Part shown: in pieces, positions 54,028-63,182 of the stretch | How the letters are laid out: each line of letters opens with the position of its first letter | Numbering within the stretch: position 1 is the stretch's first letter | Source: Rosenbergiella epipactidis | Lineage (GTDB): Bacteria; Pseudomonadota; Gammaproteobacteria; Enterobacterales; Enterobacteriaceae | Length of the DNA stretch: 64,000 nt | Direction: 5' to 3' | NCBI RefSeq assembly: GCF_018494055.1 | Contig: NZ_JABBFQ010000003.1 | Span: 1-64,000 of the forward strand | The notes under the pieces: generated by a model | Database searches by the model: none | Told to the model about the DNA's origin: nothing | What the model saw: only the letters and a program-made list of their open reading frames with translations | Program-made: the position numbers and the translations under genes

Positions 54028-56568
54028 ATGAACCTTACAGCTAAAAGATGTAGGCGCCACACCGGGAATATTACAAACCCTGTGGTGATTGCTGTTGCTT
54101 TGTTTTTTTGTTGTGACGCTAAATCAAATCCCAGGAATACTCTTGGCAAGGTTGAGGAGATGAATTTTAACTCAGAGTTTGTCCATGGTGGCAACATTGA
54201 TTTATCTAAATTTCGAAAAGGTAACCCTGTTGCACCGGGGATTTATGACGTTTTCGTAAAGGTCAATGGCGAAGGACGAGGACAAAATAAGATTAGATTT
54301 CGTCAGCAAAAGGGTGATGAAAACGCCGTTGCTTGCCTGACGCGCGAGCAATTAACCGTGATTGGAATTAAATTGGTGCAGGAAAAAGACGTCTCTAGCA
54401 GCTGCGAACCCATTCAATCATGGATAGCTCAATCCCATAGTGACTACAGCAGCACGGATTTTACATTAAGTCTGCAGGTACCGCAGGTTAATCAGACTTA
54501 TGTGCCACGCGGATATATAGATCCGGCACGCTGGCAGCAAGGGATCACTGCTGGTTTTATCGATTACAATGCTAACGTTTATTCACAATTACAAAATAAT
54601 AATAGAGATTCTAATCGCGCTACGGCATCTTTCGCTTTCAACGCGGGTTTCAACTATGCCGGTTGGCGATTGCGTAAGCGTTTTAATACTGGCCTTGGCA
54701 GCAATACACATTGGCAAAATCTTTATGGCTATGCTGCGCACGATATCACAGCCTTAAAAAGCGAGGTACTGCTGGGCGATGTCAATACCAGCGGCGAGCT
54801 ATTTGACAGTGTTGGCCTGCGAGGCGCTGTGTTGCGCTCAGACGAACGCATGTTACCGGATTCCCAGAACAGCTATGCACCGGTGATAACGGGTATTGCA
54901 GAATCTAATGCAAAAGTTACGGTTATGCAGCGTGGCGTATCGATCTATGAGACGGTGGTTCCGCCAGGTCCTTTTGTACTGAGAGATATCAGTGGATTAG
55001 GCTACGGTGGTGATCTTCAGCTGGTTATAAAGGAAGCCAACGGGCGTGAGCGTATTCAAATAATTCCTTTCTCCTCACCACCGCTAATTTTACAAAAGGG
55101 AATTAGCCATTTCTCTGTCTCTGCCGGTGAGCTTAAAGATGAAAATATCAGGCATCGCCCGCGCGTAGTCCAGGGTACTTATCGCTATGGTGCATTCAGC
55201 AACTGGACACTTTATGGCGGTGTACAGCTAAGTGAGAAGTATCGTGCACTGGGCGTTGGTAATGCTTTTAACACCGCATTAGGTGGCATAACGTTTGATG
55301 TTATTCACGCTGATAGCCAGCCACTAGAAAAGTCACGCGCGTCGGGTAATAGTTATCAGCTGCAGTTTATGCGCTATCTCAGCAGCTCCCAGACGACGCT
55401 ATCTCTGGCGGCCTATCGTTACTCATCGGCAGGTTTTTACACGGTCAGTGAAGCCAATAGAGATAATAATTCAAGCAAAGATAAGTTAAGTGATACCGAT
55501 TACCGTACGCGTCGTCGCCTGACCGCCACCCTTAGTCAGCGGATTACTGACCGCATATCGCTTGATTTTAATGGTTCTTATTATACCTATTGGGCGGACC
55601 GTACGGCTTCCCGACAATATTTGGTGCGGTTTAATCACAATCTTGGATTGTTTAGCTACAGCCTGAGTACCACCCGCACGAGAACCCGTTCGGGTAGCGA
55701 AGATAAACAATATATTTTCTCTATTTCGATGCCATTGGGTCAGCCCACAGCCTCTTCACAGCCGCTGTTTAGCTCACTTTACGGTACAGTCACCCACGGT
55801 AAAGGCGGTGACACTCAGGTTCAGACCATGGCCAGTGGTTCTCAGGGGCCGCAAAACGAATTGTCATACGGTATTGCTGCCAGTATGAGTGAGGATAATG
55901 TGTCCAAACGGACTTCAGTGCTGAACGGTAATATGAGTTACGAAACGCCTTTAGGCCAATACGGTGCAACCGCAACGGTCGACAGCAGAAATAATAATCA
56001 GTTCTCGCTTTCTGCCAATGGCAGTCTGGTGGCTCATCACGGTGGGATCACCGCCGGTCCTGTGGTGGGCGAACAACCGTTTGCCATCATTGAGGCAGAA
56101 GGAGCCAGCGGTGCACGGGTGAATAACGGCTATGGTGCCAGGATCGATCGTTGGGGCTATGCCATCGTTCCCTCGCTCACCCCTTATCGAGAGAATAGCG
56201 TATCAATTGGGTTGCACGATCTGCCGGATACGGTGGATGTTATGGAAAATGAAAGAACCGTTATCCCACGGCAGGGTGCAGCGGTGTTGGTCAAAATGAA
56301 AACCTCGATGGGGACGGCAATGATTCTGACCGTAAAAGATCGTAGCGGCCAGTTTCTACCGATTGGGGTAGATATGTTGTCCGCTGCAGGCGATAGCCAG
56401 GGAATTATCGGTCAGGGGGGACAGGCTTACGTTCGTGGCTGGGAATACAGCAGGCAGCCACTCTTTGCCCAGGTGGACGGTTCAAAACTGAGTTGTACTC
56501 CACAGAGCGCACCGTTACCGATAACCGGAACTAACATGATCAGGATGGAGGTGATATGTCAGCCTTAG
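54028..56568 (+). CDS. Outer-membrane fimbrial usher
   Basis: This 846-residue usher has a signal segment (cleavage near KSN), an N-terminal chaperone-binding domain (EEMNFNSEFVHG and LSKFRKGNPVAPGIYDVFVKVNG), a beta-barrel pore, a plug/middle part and C-terminal domains ending with cysteines near SCTPQ and VICQP. Size and layout are normal for chaperone-usher systems. A GTG two codons upstream is an alternative start. The stop overlaps the next gene. Confidence 0.94.
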   Translation: MNLTAKRCRRHTGNITNPVVIAVALFFCCDAKSNPRNTLGKVEEMNFNSEFVHGGNIDLSKFRKGNPVAPGIYDVFVKVNGEGRGQNKIRFRQQKGDENAVACLTREQLTVIGIKLVQEKDVSSSCEPIQSWIAQSHSDYSSTDFTLSLQVPQVNQTYVPRGYIDPARWQQGITAGFIDYNANVYSQLQNNNRDSNRATASFAFNAGFNYAGWRLRKRFNTGLGSNTHWQNLYGYAAHDITALKSEVLLGDVNTSGELFDSVGLRGAVLRSDERMLPDSQNSYAPVITGIAESNAKVTVMQRGVSIYETVVPPGPFVLRDISGLGYGGDLQLVIKEANGRERIQIIPFSSPPLILQKGISHFSVSAGELKDENIRHRPRVVQGTYRYGAFSNWTLYGGVQLSEKYRALGVGNAFNTALGGITFDVIHADSQPLEKSRASGNSYQLQFMRYLSSSQTTLSLAAYRYSSAGFYTVSEANRDNNSSKDKLSDTDYRTRRRLTATLSQRITDRISLDFNGSYYTYWADRTASRQYLVRFNHNLGLFSYSLSTTRTRTRSGSEDKQYIFSISMPLGQPTASSQPLFSSLYGTVTHGKGGDTQVQTMASGSQGPQNELSYGIAASMSEDNVSKRTSVLNGNMSYETPLGQYGATATVDSRNNNQFSLSANGSLVAHHGGITAGPVVGEQPFAIIEAEGASGARVNNGYGARIDRWGYAIVPSLTPYRENSVSIGLHDLPDTVDVMENERTVIPRQGAAVLVKMKTSMGTAMILTVKDRSGQFLPIGVDMLSAAGDSQGIIGQGGQAYVRGWEYSRQPLFAQVDGSKLSCTPQSAPLPITGTNMIRMEVICQP

Positions 56569-57128
56569 TAAACGGCACATTGTGCACCAGTATTTTACTG
56601 TTTGTACTTGGTAATTCACCCGTTAATGCCGCGGCGCCATCGTGTAAAGGAAGTTGTGATATTCAGGTCAAATTTACGGGGCGTTTCGAACTGGAGACTT
56701 GTCAAATCAGTATTGACAATCGTAGCGCGAATGAAACCGTCGTATTACCTACAGTCCTGTCCTCCTCGCTACAGCATGCAGGTGACGAAGCCGGATCGAC
56801 ATCTTTCTTGGTGATTTTAAAGAAATGTCCAGGGGCGGTTACCGTCGGTGTTCATTTTATTTCCGTTGCCTCGACGCAAGTCGATAACGCTACCGGAAAT
56901 ATAAAAAACAGCTCAGTTGCCGGTATGAGCCCTGAAACTCAGCTGCGACTGAGAAATAGTGCAGGCGTACAGATGCTGCTGAATGATACCACTAGTATTC
57001 AGGATTATATCATTCCGCAAGGCGGTGGAGATGTGCAGTACAATTTTAATGTCTCTTATTTCGCTAAAACCCCGGTGACCCCGGGAAAAGTCTCGGCCAC
57101 GGCGGGTATTGAACTGATATACAAATAG
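56556..57128 (+). CDS. Minor fimbrial subunit
   Basis: This 190-residue pilin-like protein has a signal peptide (ending VNAAA), two cysteine pairs (SCKGSC and ETCQ with LKKC), the central DEAGSTSF segment and a C-terminal strand ending GIELIYK. The start has a strong ggaggtgat ribosome binding site and overlaps the usher stop. It is likely an adaptor or minor shaft subunit. The only adhesin in the region is encoded at 43909-44934. Confidence 0.88.
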   Translation: MSALVNGTLCTSILLFVLGNSPVNAAAPSCKGSCDIQVKFTGRFELETCQISIDNRSANETVVLPTVLSSSLQHAGDEAGSTSFLVILKKCPGAVTVGVHFISVASTQVDNATGNIKNSSVAGMSPETQLRLRNSAGVQMLLNDTTSIQDYIIPQGGGDVQYNFNVSYFAKTPVTPGKVSATAGIELIYK

Positions 57129-57218
57129 AGAAGGGGGCGAATTTATCGTTTTCTGACTCTGTGTTTACAGGTCCGGCGGTTAGTAGTGTCGGCAATTCAA
57201 CAACAAAAGGAAGAAAGG

Positions 57219-57746
57219 GTGAGTAAAGACAGCTCGCAGAAATTTATTTCTCGCAATCGCGCGCCGCGCGTACAGATTGAATATGACGTCGAAGTTTACG
57301 GATCAGAAAAAAAGGTCGAATTACCCTTTGTCATGGGTGTTCTGGCTGATCTCTCCGGCAAACCGGTAGAGCCACTGCCTTCCGTGGCCGATCGTCAGTT
57401 CTTGGATATCGATATTGATAACTTCGATGAGAGAATGAAAGCCATGCGTCCAAGAGCTGCGTTCGCTGTGCCTAACACGTTGACGGGTGAAGGTCAGCTA
57501 ATGGTCGATATGACTTTTGAGAGCATGAACGAATTCGCACCGGACGCGATTGCCAAAAAAGTCGATTCACTTTCACAGCTATTGGAAGCCCGTACACAGC
57601 TGGCGAATCTTCAGACCTATATGGACGGTAAAGCTGGCGCAGAAGAGCTAGTAATGAATCTGTTGAAAGATAATGCGTTACTACAGGCTCTGGCTGCAGA
57701 GCCAAAGAAAAAAAACGATGCTGCTGAAATACAGCAAGAAGATTAG
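57219..57746 (+). CDS. tssB: TssB, type VI secretion sheath small subunit
   Basis: This 175-residue protein is the small sheath subunit (VipA/ImpB). The N-terminus reads KDSSQKFISRNRAPRVQIEY, followed by LPFVMGVLADLSG, both very typical. I choose the GTG at 57219 since it aligns with other TssB proteins; the ATG at 57186 gives an extra N-terminal extension. It begins the second block of T6SS genes, right after the fimbrial operon. Confidence 0.95.
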   Translation: MSKDSSQKFISRNRAPRVQIEYDVEVYGSEKKVELPFVMGVLADLSGKPVEPLPSVADRQFLDIDIDNFDERMKAMRPRAAFAVPNTLTGEGQLMVDMTFESMNEFAPDAIAKKVDSLSQLLEARTQLANLQTYMDGKAGAEELVMNLLKDNALLQALAAEPKKKNDAAEIQQED

Positions 57747-57759
57747 TTGAGAGGGAAAT

Positions 57760-59262
57760 ATGTCAGAATCTCAAAATGAAACCTGGCAGCAGGCGGCTGC
57801 AAAAGATATTGCCTTTGATGATTTTAATCACTTATTAACCAAAGAGTTTAAGGCAAAATCTGAGCAGACTAAATCTGCGGTGGAAGGTGCAGTCAAAACA
57901 CTGGCACAGCAAGCGCTGGCAAATAGTGTTACGGTATCTGACGATGCTTATAAAAGCATCGCCTCTATTATAGCCGAGATTGACCGTAAGCTTTCTGAGC
58001 AAATCAACCTGATTTTGCATCACAGCGAATTTCAGACGCTCGAAAGCGCGTGGCGGGGTCTTCATCATCTGGTGAATAACACTGAGACTGATGAGAAACT
58101 TAAATTACGTTTTATGGATATCTCGAAAGACGAACTTCGGCGCAGTATGAAACGCTATCGCGGTATTGCCTGGGATCAGAGTCCGCTGTTCAAGAAGGTT
58201 TATGAAGCGGAATATGGTCAGTTAGGCGGGGAACCTTATGGCTGCTTGGTGGCAGACTATTTCTTTGATCACACCGCGCCCGATGTTGACTTATTAACCT
58301 CGATAAGCAAAGTGGCTGCGTCAGCACATGTGCCGTTTATCGCCGGTGCATCACCCAGCGTGCTGCAGATGGAGTCGTGGCAAGAGCTGTCTAACCCGCG
58401 CGATTTAACCAAGATCTTTACTCAGAATCTTGAATACGCAGCATGGAATGCACTGCGTCAGTCCGAGGACTCGCGTTATATCGGCTTAGTGATGCCGCGT
58501 TTTCTGGCTCGTCTTCCCTATGGTATTAACACTAATCCCGTTGACAGTTTCCATTTTGAAGAAACGACTGATGGGTCAGATCACAGTAAATATGTCTGGT
58601 CAAATGCCGCCTATGCGATGGCAGTTAACATCAACAGGTCTTTTAAAGACTACGGCTGGTGTACGCTGATCCGCGGTGTGGAAAGCGGTGGCGTGGTGGA
58701 TGGCTTACCTTGCCACACCTTCCCAACCGATGATGGTGGCGTTGATATGAAATGCCCAACGGAAATCGCTATTTCGGACCGTCGAGAAGCAGAGCTGGGT
58801 AAAAATGGATTTATTCCATTGGTACACCGTAAAAATAGCACTCATGCTGCCTTTATAGGCGCGCAGTCGCTGCAGAAGCCAATGGAGTATTATGATCCTG
58901 ATGCAACCGCCAACTCAAACCTGTCAGCACGCTTGCCTTACCTCTTCGCCTGCTCGCGTTTTGCACATTATCTGAAATGTATAGTGCGCGACAAAATTGG
59001 CTCATTCAAAGAACGCGAAGAGATGCAGCGTTGGCTTAACGACTGGCTGATGAACTATGTTGATGGCGATCCGGTTAACTCCTCTATACAGACTAAGGCC
59101 CGCCGTCCACTGGCAGCCGCAGAAGTGATGATTGAGGATGTTGAAGGTAATCCCGGTTATTACCAAGCTAAATTCTTTTTACGTCCGCATTTTCAGTTAG
59201 AAGGGCTGACCGTTTCGCTGCGCATGGTTGCTAAATTACCTTCAGTGAAGGACGTTGCCTAA
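57760..59262 (+). CDS. tssC: TssC, type VI secretion sheath large subunit
   Basis: This 500-residue protein is the large sheath subunit (VipB/ImpC). Motifs include HHSEFQTLESAWRGLHHLV near residue 88-106, GGEPYGCLVADYFFDH near 155-170 and the C-terminal region that forms the sheath core with a handshake arm. It is 13 bases after tssB and probably translated with it. The operon continues with hcp after a 124-base gap. Confidence 0.97.
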   Translation: MSESQNETWQQAAAKDIAFDDFNHLLTKEFKAKSEQTKSAVEGAVKTLAQQALANSVTVSDDAYKSIASIIAEIDRKLSEQINLILHHSEFQTLESAWRGLHHLVNNTETDEKLKLRFMDISKDELRRSMKRYRGIAWDQSPLFKKVYEAEYGQLGGEPYGCLVADYFFDHTAPDVDLLTSISKVAASAHVPFIAGASPSVLQMESWQELSNPRDLTKIFTQNLEYAAWNALRQSEDSRYIGLVMPRFLARLPYGINTNPVDSFHFEETTDGSDHSKYVWSNAAYAMAVNINRSFKDYGWCTLIRGVESGGVVDGLPCHTFPTDDGGVDMKCPTEIAISDRREAELGKNGFIPLVHRKNSTHAAFIGAQSLQKPMEYYDPDATANSNLSARLPYLFACSRFAHYLKCIVRDKIGSFKEREEMQRWLNDWLMNYVDGDPVNSSIQTKARRPLAAAEVMIEDVEGNPGYYQAKFFLRPHFQLEGLTVSLRMVAKLPSVKDVA

Positions 59263-59285
59263 AGTAATTATTTTTTTGATTTACC

Positions 59286-59303
59286 TATAGCAATATCGCT
59301 ATA
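59286..59303 (+). promoter_or_regulatory. Small stem-loop in the tssC-hcp gap
   Basis: TATAGC and GCTATA pair across a 6-base loop, in the 124-base gap before hcp. It may mark a processing point or weak terminator that allows separate hcp expression. Confidence 0.35.
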
Positions 59304-59386
59304 TCCGCGAGTTTCCTTATTTATTAAGGAGAGTTTGTCACGTCCCTTACTGTTAAGTATGGGTTATTAACCTTAGGAGAATTAAA

Positions 59387-59872
59387 ATGTCACAGGATAT
59401 TTTTATTAAAATTGATGGTATTGAAGGTGAGTCTTTAGATTCAGAGCACAAAAATGAAATCCAGGTGCTTTCTTGGAATTGGGATGTCTCTCAACGTTCA
59501 AATATGCACAGTGGATCCGGTGGTGGTTCGGGTAAAGCCAGCGTTTCTGATTTCTGCTTTGAACATTACACTGACAAAGCAAGTCCAAATTTACTGAGCT
59601 ACTGTCTATCAGGAAAGCATATTAAAAATATTAAGTTCGTTATTCGTAAAGCGGGAGGAGATCCTCTTACTTATTTAACCATCACATTTACCGATGTAAT
59701 TATTACTGGCGTTGATATGGGGGGCTGTGCTGAAGACGAGGCTCGTCCACGTGAACGCGTGCGCTTCTCCTTTACTAAAATGTCTAACGAATACGTAATG
59801 CAGAATGCTGAAGGCCATAAATCTGGCGTTATTTCTGCGACCTACGATATTAAGGCCAATCAGCTGGGGTAA
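59387..59872 (+). CDS. hcp: Hcp (TssD), type VI secretion tube protein
   Basis: This 161-residue protein forms hexameric rings of the inner tube. The sequence has DIFIKIDGIEGESLDSEH at the start, SGGGSGKASVSDF near residue 45-57 and a C-terminal SYDIKANQLG-like end, all characteristic of Hcp. It is flanked by small hairpins that may give it its own transcript level, since Hcp is needed in great excess. Confidence 0.97.
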   Translation: MSQDIFIKIDGIEGESLDSEHKNEIQVLSWNWDVSQRSNMHSGSGGGSGKASVSDFCFEHYTDKASPNLLSYCLSGKHIKNIKFVIRKAGGDPLTYLTITFTDVIITGVDMGGCAEDEARPRERVRFSFTKMSNEYVMQNAEGHKSGVISATYDIKANQLG

Positions 59873-59889
59873 TCCTGGCTTGTAACTAG

Positions 59890-59909
59890 CCTGCTGCCGA
59901 TGCAGCAGG
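59890..59909 (+). terminator. Partial terminator after hcp
   Basis: CCTGCTGC and GCAGCAGG form a perfect 8-bp stem around CGAT, followed by ttta. It lies 17 bases after the hcp stop. It may reduce read-through to the downstream tssJKLM genes. Confidence 0.65.
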
Positions 59910-59926
59910 TTTATTAGGGTTAAATA

Positions 59927-60475
59927 GTGACGAATTCAATATTCAATTTTATGAGGCAGGGCGGCGTTCTCTGCTCGCTGCTGTGTTTGGCGGCATGCTC
60001 ATCGTCAGCCCCAGAAACTCCCCCGGCAGAAAATTTTGTCGTTGAACTTCAGGCTGGCGATGACATTAATCAGAATGAGCAGGGTCAGGCGAATCCGTTA
60101 AGCGTGACTCTTTTCCAACTCAAACAAACTGAAGCATTTGTGAATAGTGATTATTTCGCCCTTGTTGAAACGCCTTCATCAGAACTCAAAGCGCAAAGTA
60201 GTAAAGCCGGAGCTTATATCCTTAAACCGGGAGAGCATCAGCGCATTACTCTGACGGCAAAAGAGGGGGTTAATTATATCGGTGTGGTAAGCGGTTATCG
60301 GGATATTTCTCACGCTACTTGGCGAACAGTATTTCCATTACCGAAAAACCCACCCGATAAATGGTATTCATTTTTTTGGTCAGCTAATAAAACAACGCTG
60401 CCCTCTGTCACGGTTTATATGGACAGACAAGCGACGACAATCCGAAAGGGAATAATAGAAAGTGAGAACAAATAA
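59927..60475 (+). CDS. tssJ: TssJ, type VI secretion outer-membrane lipoprotein
   Basis: This 182-residue lipoprotein has a signal sequence with the lipobox LAAC (Cys near residue 24), then a transthyretin-like domain with YILKPGEHQRITL and the YIGVVSGYRD segment. TssJ binds TssM and fixes the membrane complex to the outer membrane. The start is a GTG at 59927, with aggg about 8 bases upstream. It overlaps tssK by 14 bases. Confidence 0.93.
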   Translation: MTNSIFNFMRQGGVLCSLLCLAACSSSAPETPPAENFVVELQAGDDINQNEQGQANPLSVTLFQLKQTEAFVNSDYFALVETPSSELKAQSSKAGAYILKPGEHQRITLTAKEGVNYIGVVSGYRDISHATWRTVFPLPKNPPDKWYSFFWSANKTTLPSVTVYMDRQATTIRKGIIESENK

Positions 60476-61808
60476 AGTCGTATGGAGTGAAGGCCTGTTT
60501 TTGCGACCACAGCTTTTTCAGCAGCAGGAGCGCTATCTTGAGTATTACGCTCACAAGCGTGCGTCAACCATTACGCCATTTTATTGGGGATTTTCCCATT
60601 ACGAAATAGACCACGAGGCACTCTCTTACGGCAAACTGGTGCTTCGTTCAGGCTGGGGCGTGCTGCCCGATGGCACACCGTTTGATATTCCAGGCCATGC
60701 CAGCAGTCCTGAACCGTTAACCATTACCGCTGAGCATCTCAATAAAGTGATCTACCTAGCGGTACCGCTGCGTCTGGATAACACCGATGAGACCATCTTT
60801 GATGACGCCGACCAAAGCTCACTGGCCCGTTTTTGTGCCTTTGAAACAGAATTGAGCGACACGAATGTTATTCGTCAGGGGCCGAAACCGGTACAGCTGG
60901 CCTCGCTACGGCTAGCGCTGGTCTCCGAAAGCGAAATGACAGCCTCATGGATTGGCCTGCCGCTGGTACGCGTGCGTGCGATACAACCCGACGGCAGCAT
61001 ACTGCTTCATACCGACGACTATGTGCCGCCAGTCACCGCTTGTGCGGCCAACCCGCTGTTGGTTGAATGGCTCACCCATCTTAATGCACTGGTTAAGATG
61101 CGCGCGGAAACGCTGGCTGCCAGACTCTCTAATAGCGACGGTCGGGCCAGTGCCAGTGCCGAAATCGTCGATTATCTGCTGTTGCAGATATTCAATAAAT
61201 ATGAAACTGTGCTGGATCATCTGCGCCATATTCCAGAACTCGCGCCGATAGCGTTTTATGAATCGCTGGCTACTTTTGCCAGCGAACTCTCTACTTTTGT
61301 GCGGACCAAGACTCGCCGCCCGCGTGCTATTCCCGGCTATAACCACGCTGACCTTTACGCATCACTGCGCCCTCTGGTGGACGATATTCATGAAATGCTT
61401 AATCAGATTCTGGTCCGCGCCGGGCAGACTATTCCCCTAGAGTTACGGGGTAATGGCGTATGGTCGGCGAGCATGTTGCCGCGTGAGTTGCTTGATTTCT
61501 CAGGGTTGGTGCTCGCCGTTCATGCGCAGATGCCGCTTGACGTGCTGCGCCACCAGTTCGCGCTTCAGGCCAAGCTTAGCGCTCCTACACAGCTCCATGA
61601 TCTTGTACGTTCGCATCTGCCGGGGTTGACTCTGCGTGCTTTGCCGGTACCGCCAAGACAGATCCCCTATAGCGCCGGATATGTCTATTTCGAGTTAATT
61701 ACTAGCGGTCCGTTCTGGGACAAAATTGCCAATACGGGGGCCCTTGCTCTGCATGTCGCGGGTGACTTTACTGAGCTTAAAATCGAACTATGGGGTATCA
61801 GAGACTAA
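60462..61808 (+). CDS. tssK: TssK, type VI secretion baseplate-membrane connector
   Basis: This 448-residue protein has the conserved N-terminal KVVWSEGLFLRPQLFQQQE and NHADLYASL-type region near 290. TssK links the baseplate to the TssJLM membrane complex. A GTG start at 60462 lies within the end of tssJ. Its stop overlaps the tssL start (TAATG). Confidence 0.96.
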   Translation: MRTNKVVWSEGLFLRPQLFQQQERYLEYYAHKRASTITPFYWGFSHYEIDHEALSYGKLVLRSGWGVLPDGTPFDIPGHASSPEPLTITAEHLNKVIYLAVPLRLDNTDETIFDDADQSSLARFCAFETELSDTNVIRQGPKPVQLASLRLALVSESEMTASWIGLPLVRVRAIQPDGSILLHTDDYVPPVTACAANPLLVEWLTHLNALVKMRAETLAARLSNSDGRASASAEIVDYLLLQIFNKYETVLDHLRHIPELAPIAFYESLATFASELSTFVRTKTRRPRAIPGYNHADLYASLRPLVDDIHEMLNQILVRAGQTIPLELRGNGVWSASMLPRELLDFSGLVLAVHAQMPLDVLRHQFALQAKLSAPTQLHDLVRSHLPGLTLRALPVPPRQIPYSAGYVYFELITSGPFWDKIANTGALALHVAGDFTELKIELWGIRD

Positions 61809-63172
61809 TGAGTGCTAGCAGTGATCTCGACCCAATGGATGACTTTTCCTTTTTAACAGGCGGAGAGAATACAGCAAGCGATCAAGCATTAGGGCATTTC
61901 CTGCTGGATGAGGCGTTGCCTGCTGAATCGCTCTCTGCGGATAAACTGAAAGTTAACTCTACTCCCGGCGCACAGTTGCGTTATGACGCTACACAACTTC
62001 GCACGGAAAGCGTTCAGCAACGCGTCGCCACGGTGACGGCCGCGAGCGAACCGCTGCTAGAAGCAGCCCAGCCGCTTCTGCGTGTACTGAGCGAAATGCC
62101 GGAAACCCTCGACAATCGTGAACAAATGCTGCTATTGAAGGAGGGACTCAAAGCTGAAATTTCCTTGTTCGGCGTAGTGTGCGATGAGGTGGATATCTCA
62201 TGGAAAAAGATGGCCATAGTGCGCTTCTGTCTCTGTACCGCGCTTGATGAGGCGGCCTTGGCAAAAGCGTGGGGGCAGGAGTATGGCTGGTCCCACAATA
62301 ATCTGCTGAACCATTTTGAAGGTGACAGCGACGGCGGAGACAAATTTTTTCTGCTGGTCGGCCGTCTTTCCATGACGCCTCATGAATATGCTGACGTACT
62401 GGAGATTCTGCTGCGCATTCTCGGGCTCGGCTTCGAGGGTCGTTATAGCATTATTGAGAACGGTGATCGCCATCTAACCAAAATTCGCCAGCGTATGCTT
62501 ACGCTATTGCAAAGTACCCGGGACAGCATTCCGGCCGCACTCGCTTCACATGTTCTGCCACTGCGCAACCCTAAAAAACGCCGGTTGACGATTATTCCGG
62601 TGCGCGTATCGCTGCTGCTGACGTTGGTACTGTGTATTGGTAGCTTTATAGGGTGCAAATATCTGCTGCTAAAGCCTGAAAGCCACGAGCTATCCAGGAT
62701 GACTGTATTACAGCACTCCCAGCAAAACGCTGCGCTCACCACCACTGACCTTCGCCTTAGCGATCTGTTGAAAGATGAAATTGCCAACCGGCTGGTTCAG
62801 GTCAAAGAGCAGGCGCATCAGGGCATCGTTACCCTGCCGGGTGATGCGAATTTCGCCGTCGGTGCAGCGGAGATTATGCCTGCAAGAGTTGAATTGCTGC
62901 TGAAGATTGCCCGTGCGGTCCAACGGCTTAACGGCAAAGTACGCATTGTTGGCTACACCGATGCTATGCCAATCAGTCGTCCCGGCGTACCCGACAATCA
63001 GGTGCTGTCAGAAAAGCGTGCCGATAGCGTGGCACAGATCTTTTTAAAAAACGGCTTATCGAAAGCGGATGTTCAAAGTGCGGGGGTGGGCGATCGCAAT
63101 CCTGTCGCCAGCAATCGTAACCCGGCTGGGCGTGCTCAGAATCGCCGTGTAGATATCTTTGTAAATTATTAA
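61808..63172 (+). CDS. tssL: TssL with C-terminal OmpA domain
   Basis: This 454-residue protein has a DotU domain (residues about 80-235, with CTALDEAALAKAWG near 145), one membrane helix around 255-280 and a C-terminal OmpA-like peptidoglycan-binding domain near 330-454 with VGYTDAMP and RRVDIFVNY. It is an evolved TssL with its own anchor. The ATG at 61808 is preferred over one at 61790 because it overlaps the tssK stop. Confidence 0.95.
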   Translation: MSASSDLDPMDDFSFLTGGENTASDQALGHFLLDEALPAESLSADKLKVNSTPGAQLRYDATQLRTESVQQRVATVTAASEPLLEAAQPLLRVLSEMPETLDNREQMLLLKEGLKAEISLFGVVCDEVDISWKKMAIVRFCLCTALDEAALAKAWGQEYGWSHNNLLNHFEGDSDGGDKFFLLVGRLSMTPHEYADVLEILLRILGLGFEGRYSIIENGDRHLTKIRQRMLTLLQSTRDSIPAALASHVLPLRNPKKRRLTIIPVRVSLLLTLVLCIGSFIGCKYLLLKPESHELSRMTVLQHSQQNAALTTTDLRLSDLLKDEIANRLVQVKEQAHQGIVTLPGDANFAVGAAEIMPARVELLLKIARAVQRLNGKVRIVGYTDAMPISRPGVPDNQVLSEKRADSVAQIFLKNGLSKADVQSAGVGDRNPVASNRNPAGRAQNRRVDIFVNY

Positions 63173-63182
63173 TGGATACACC

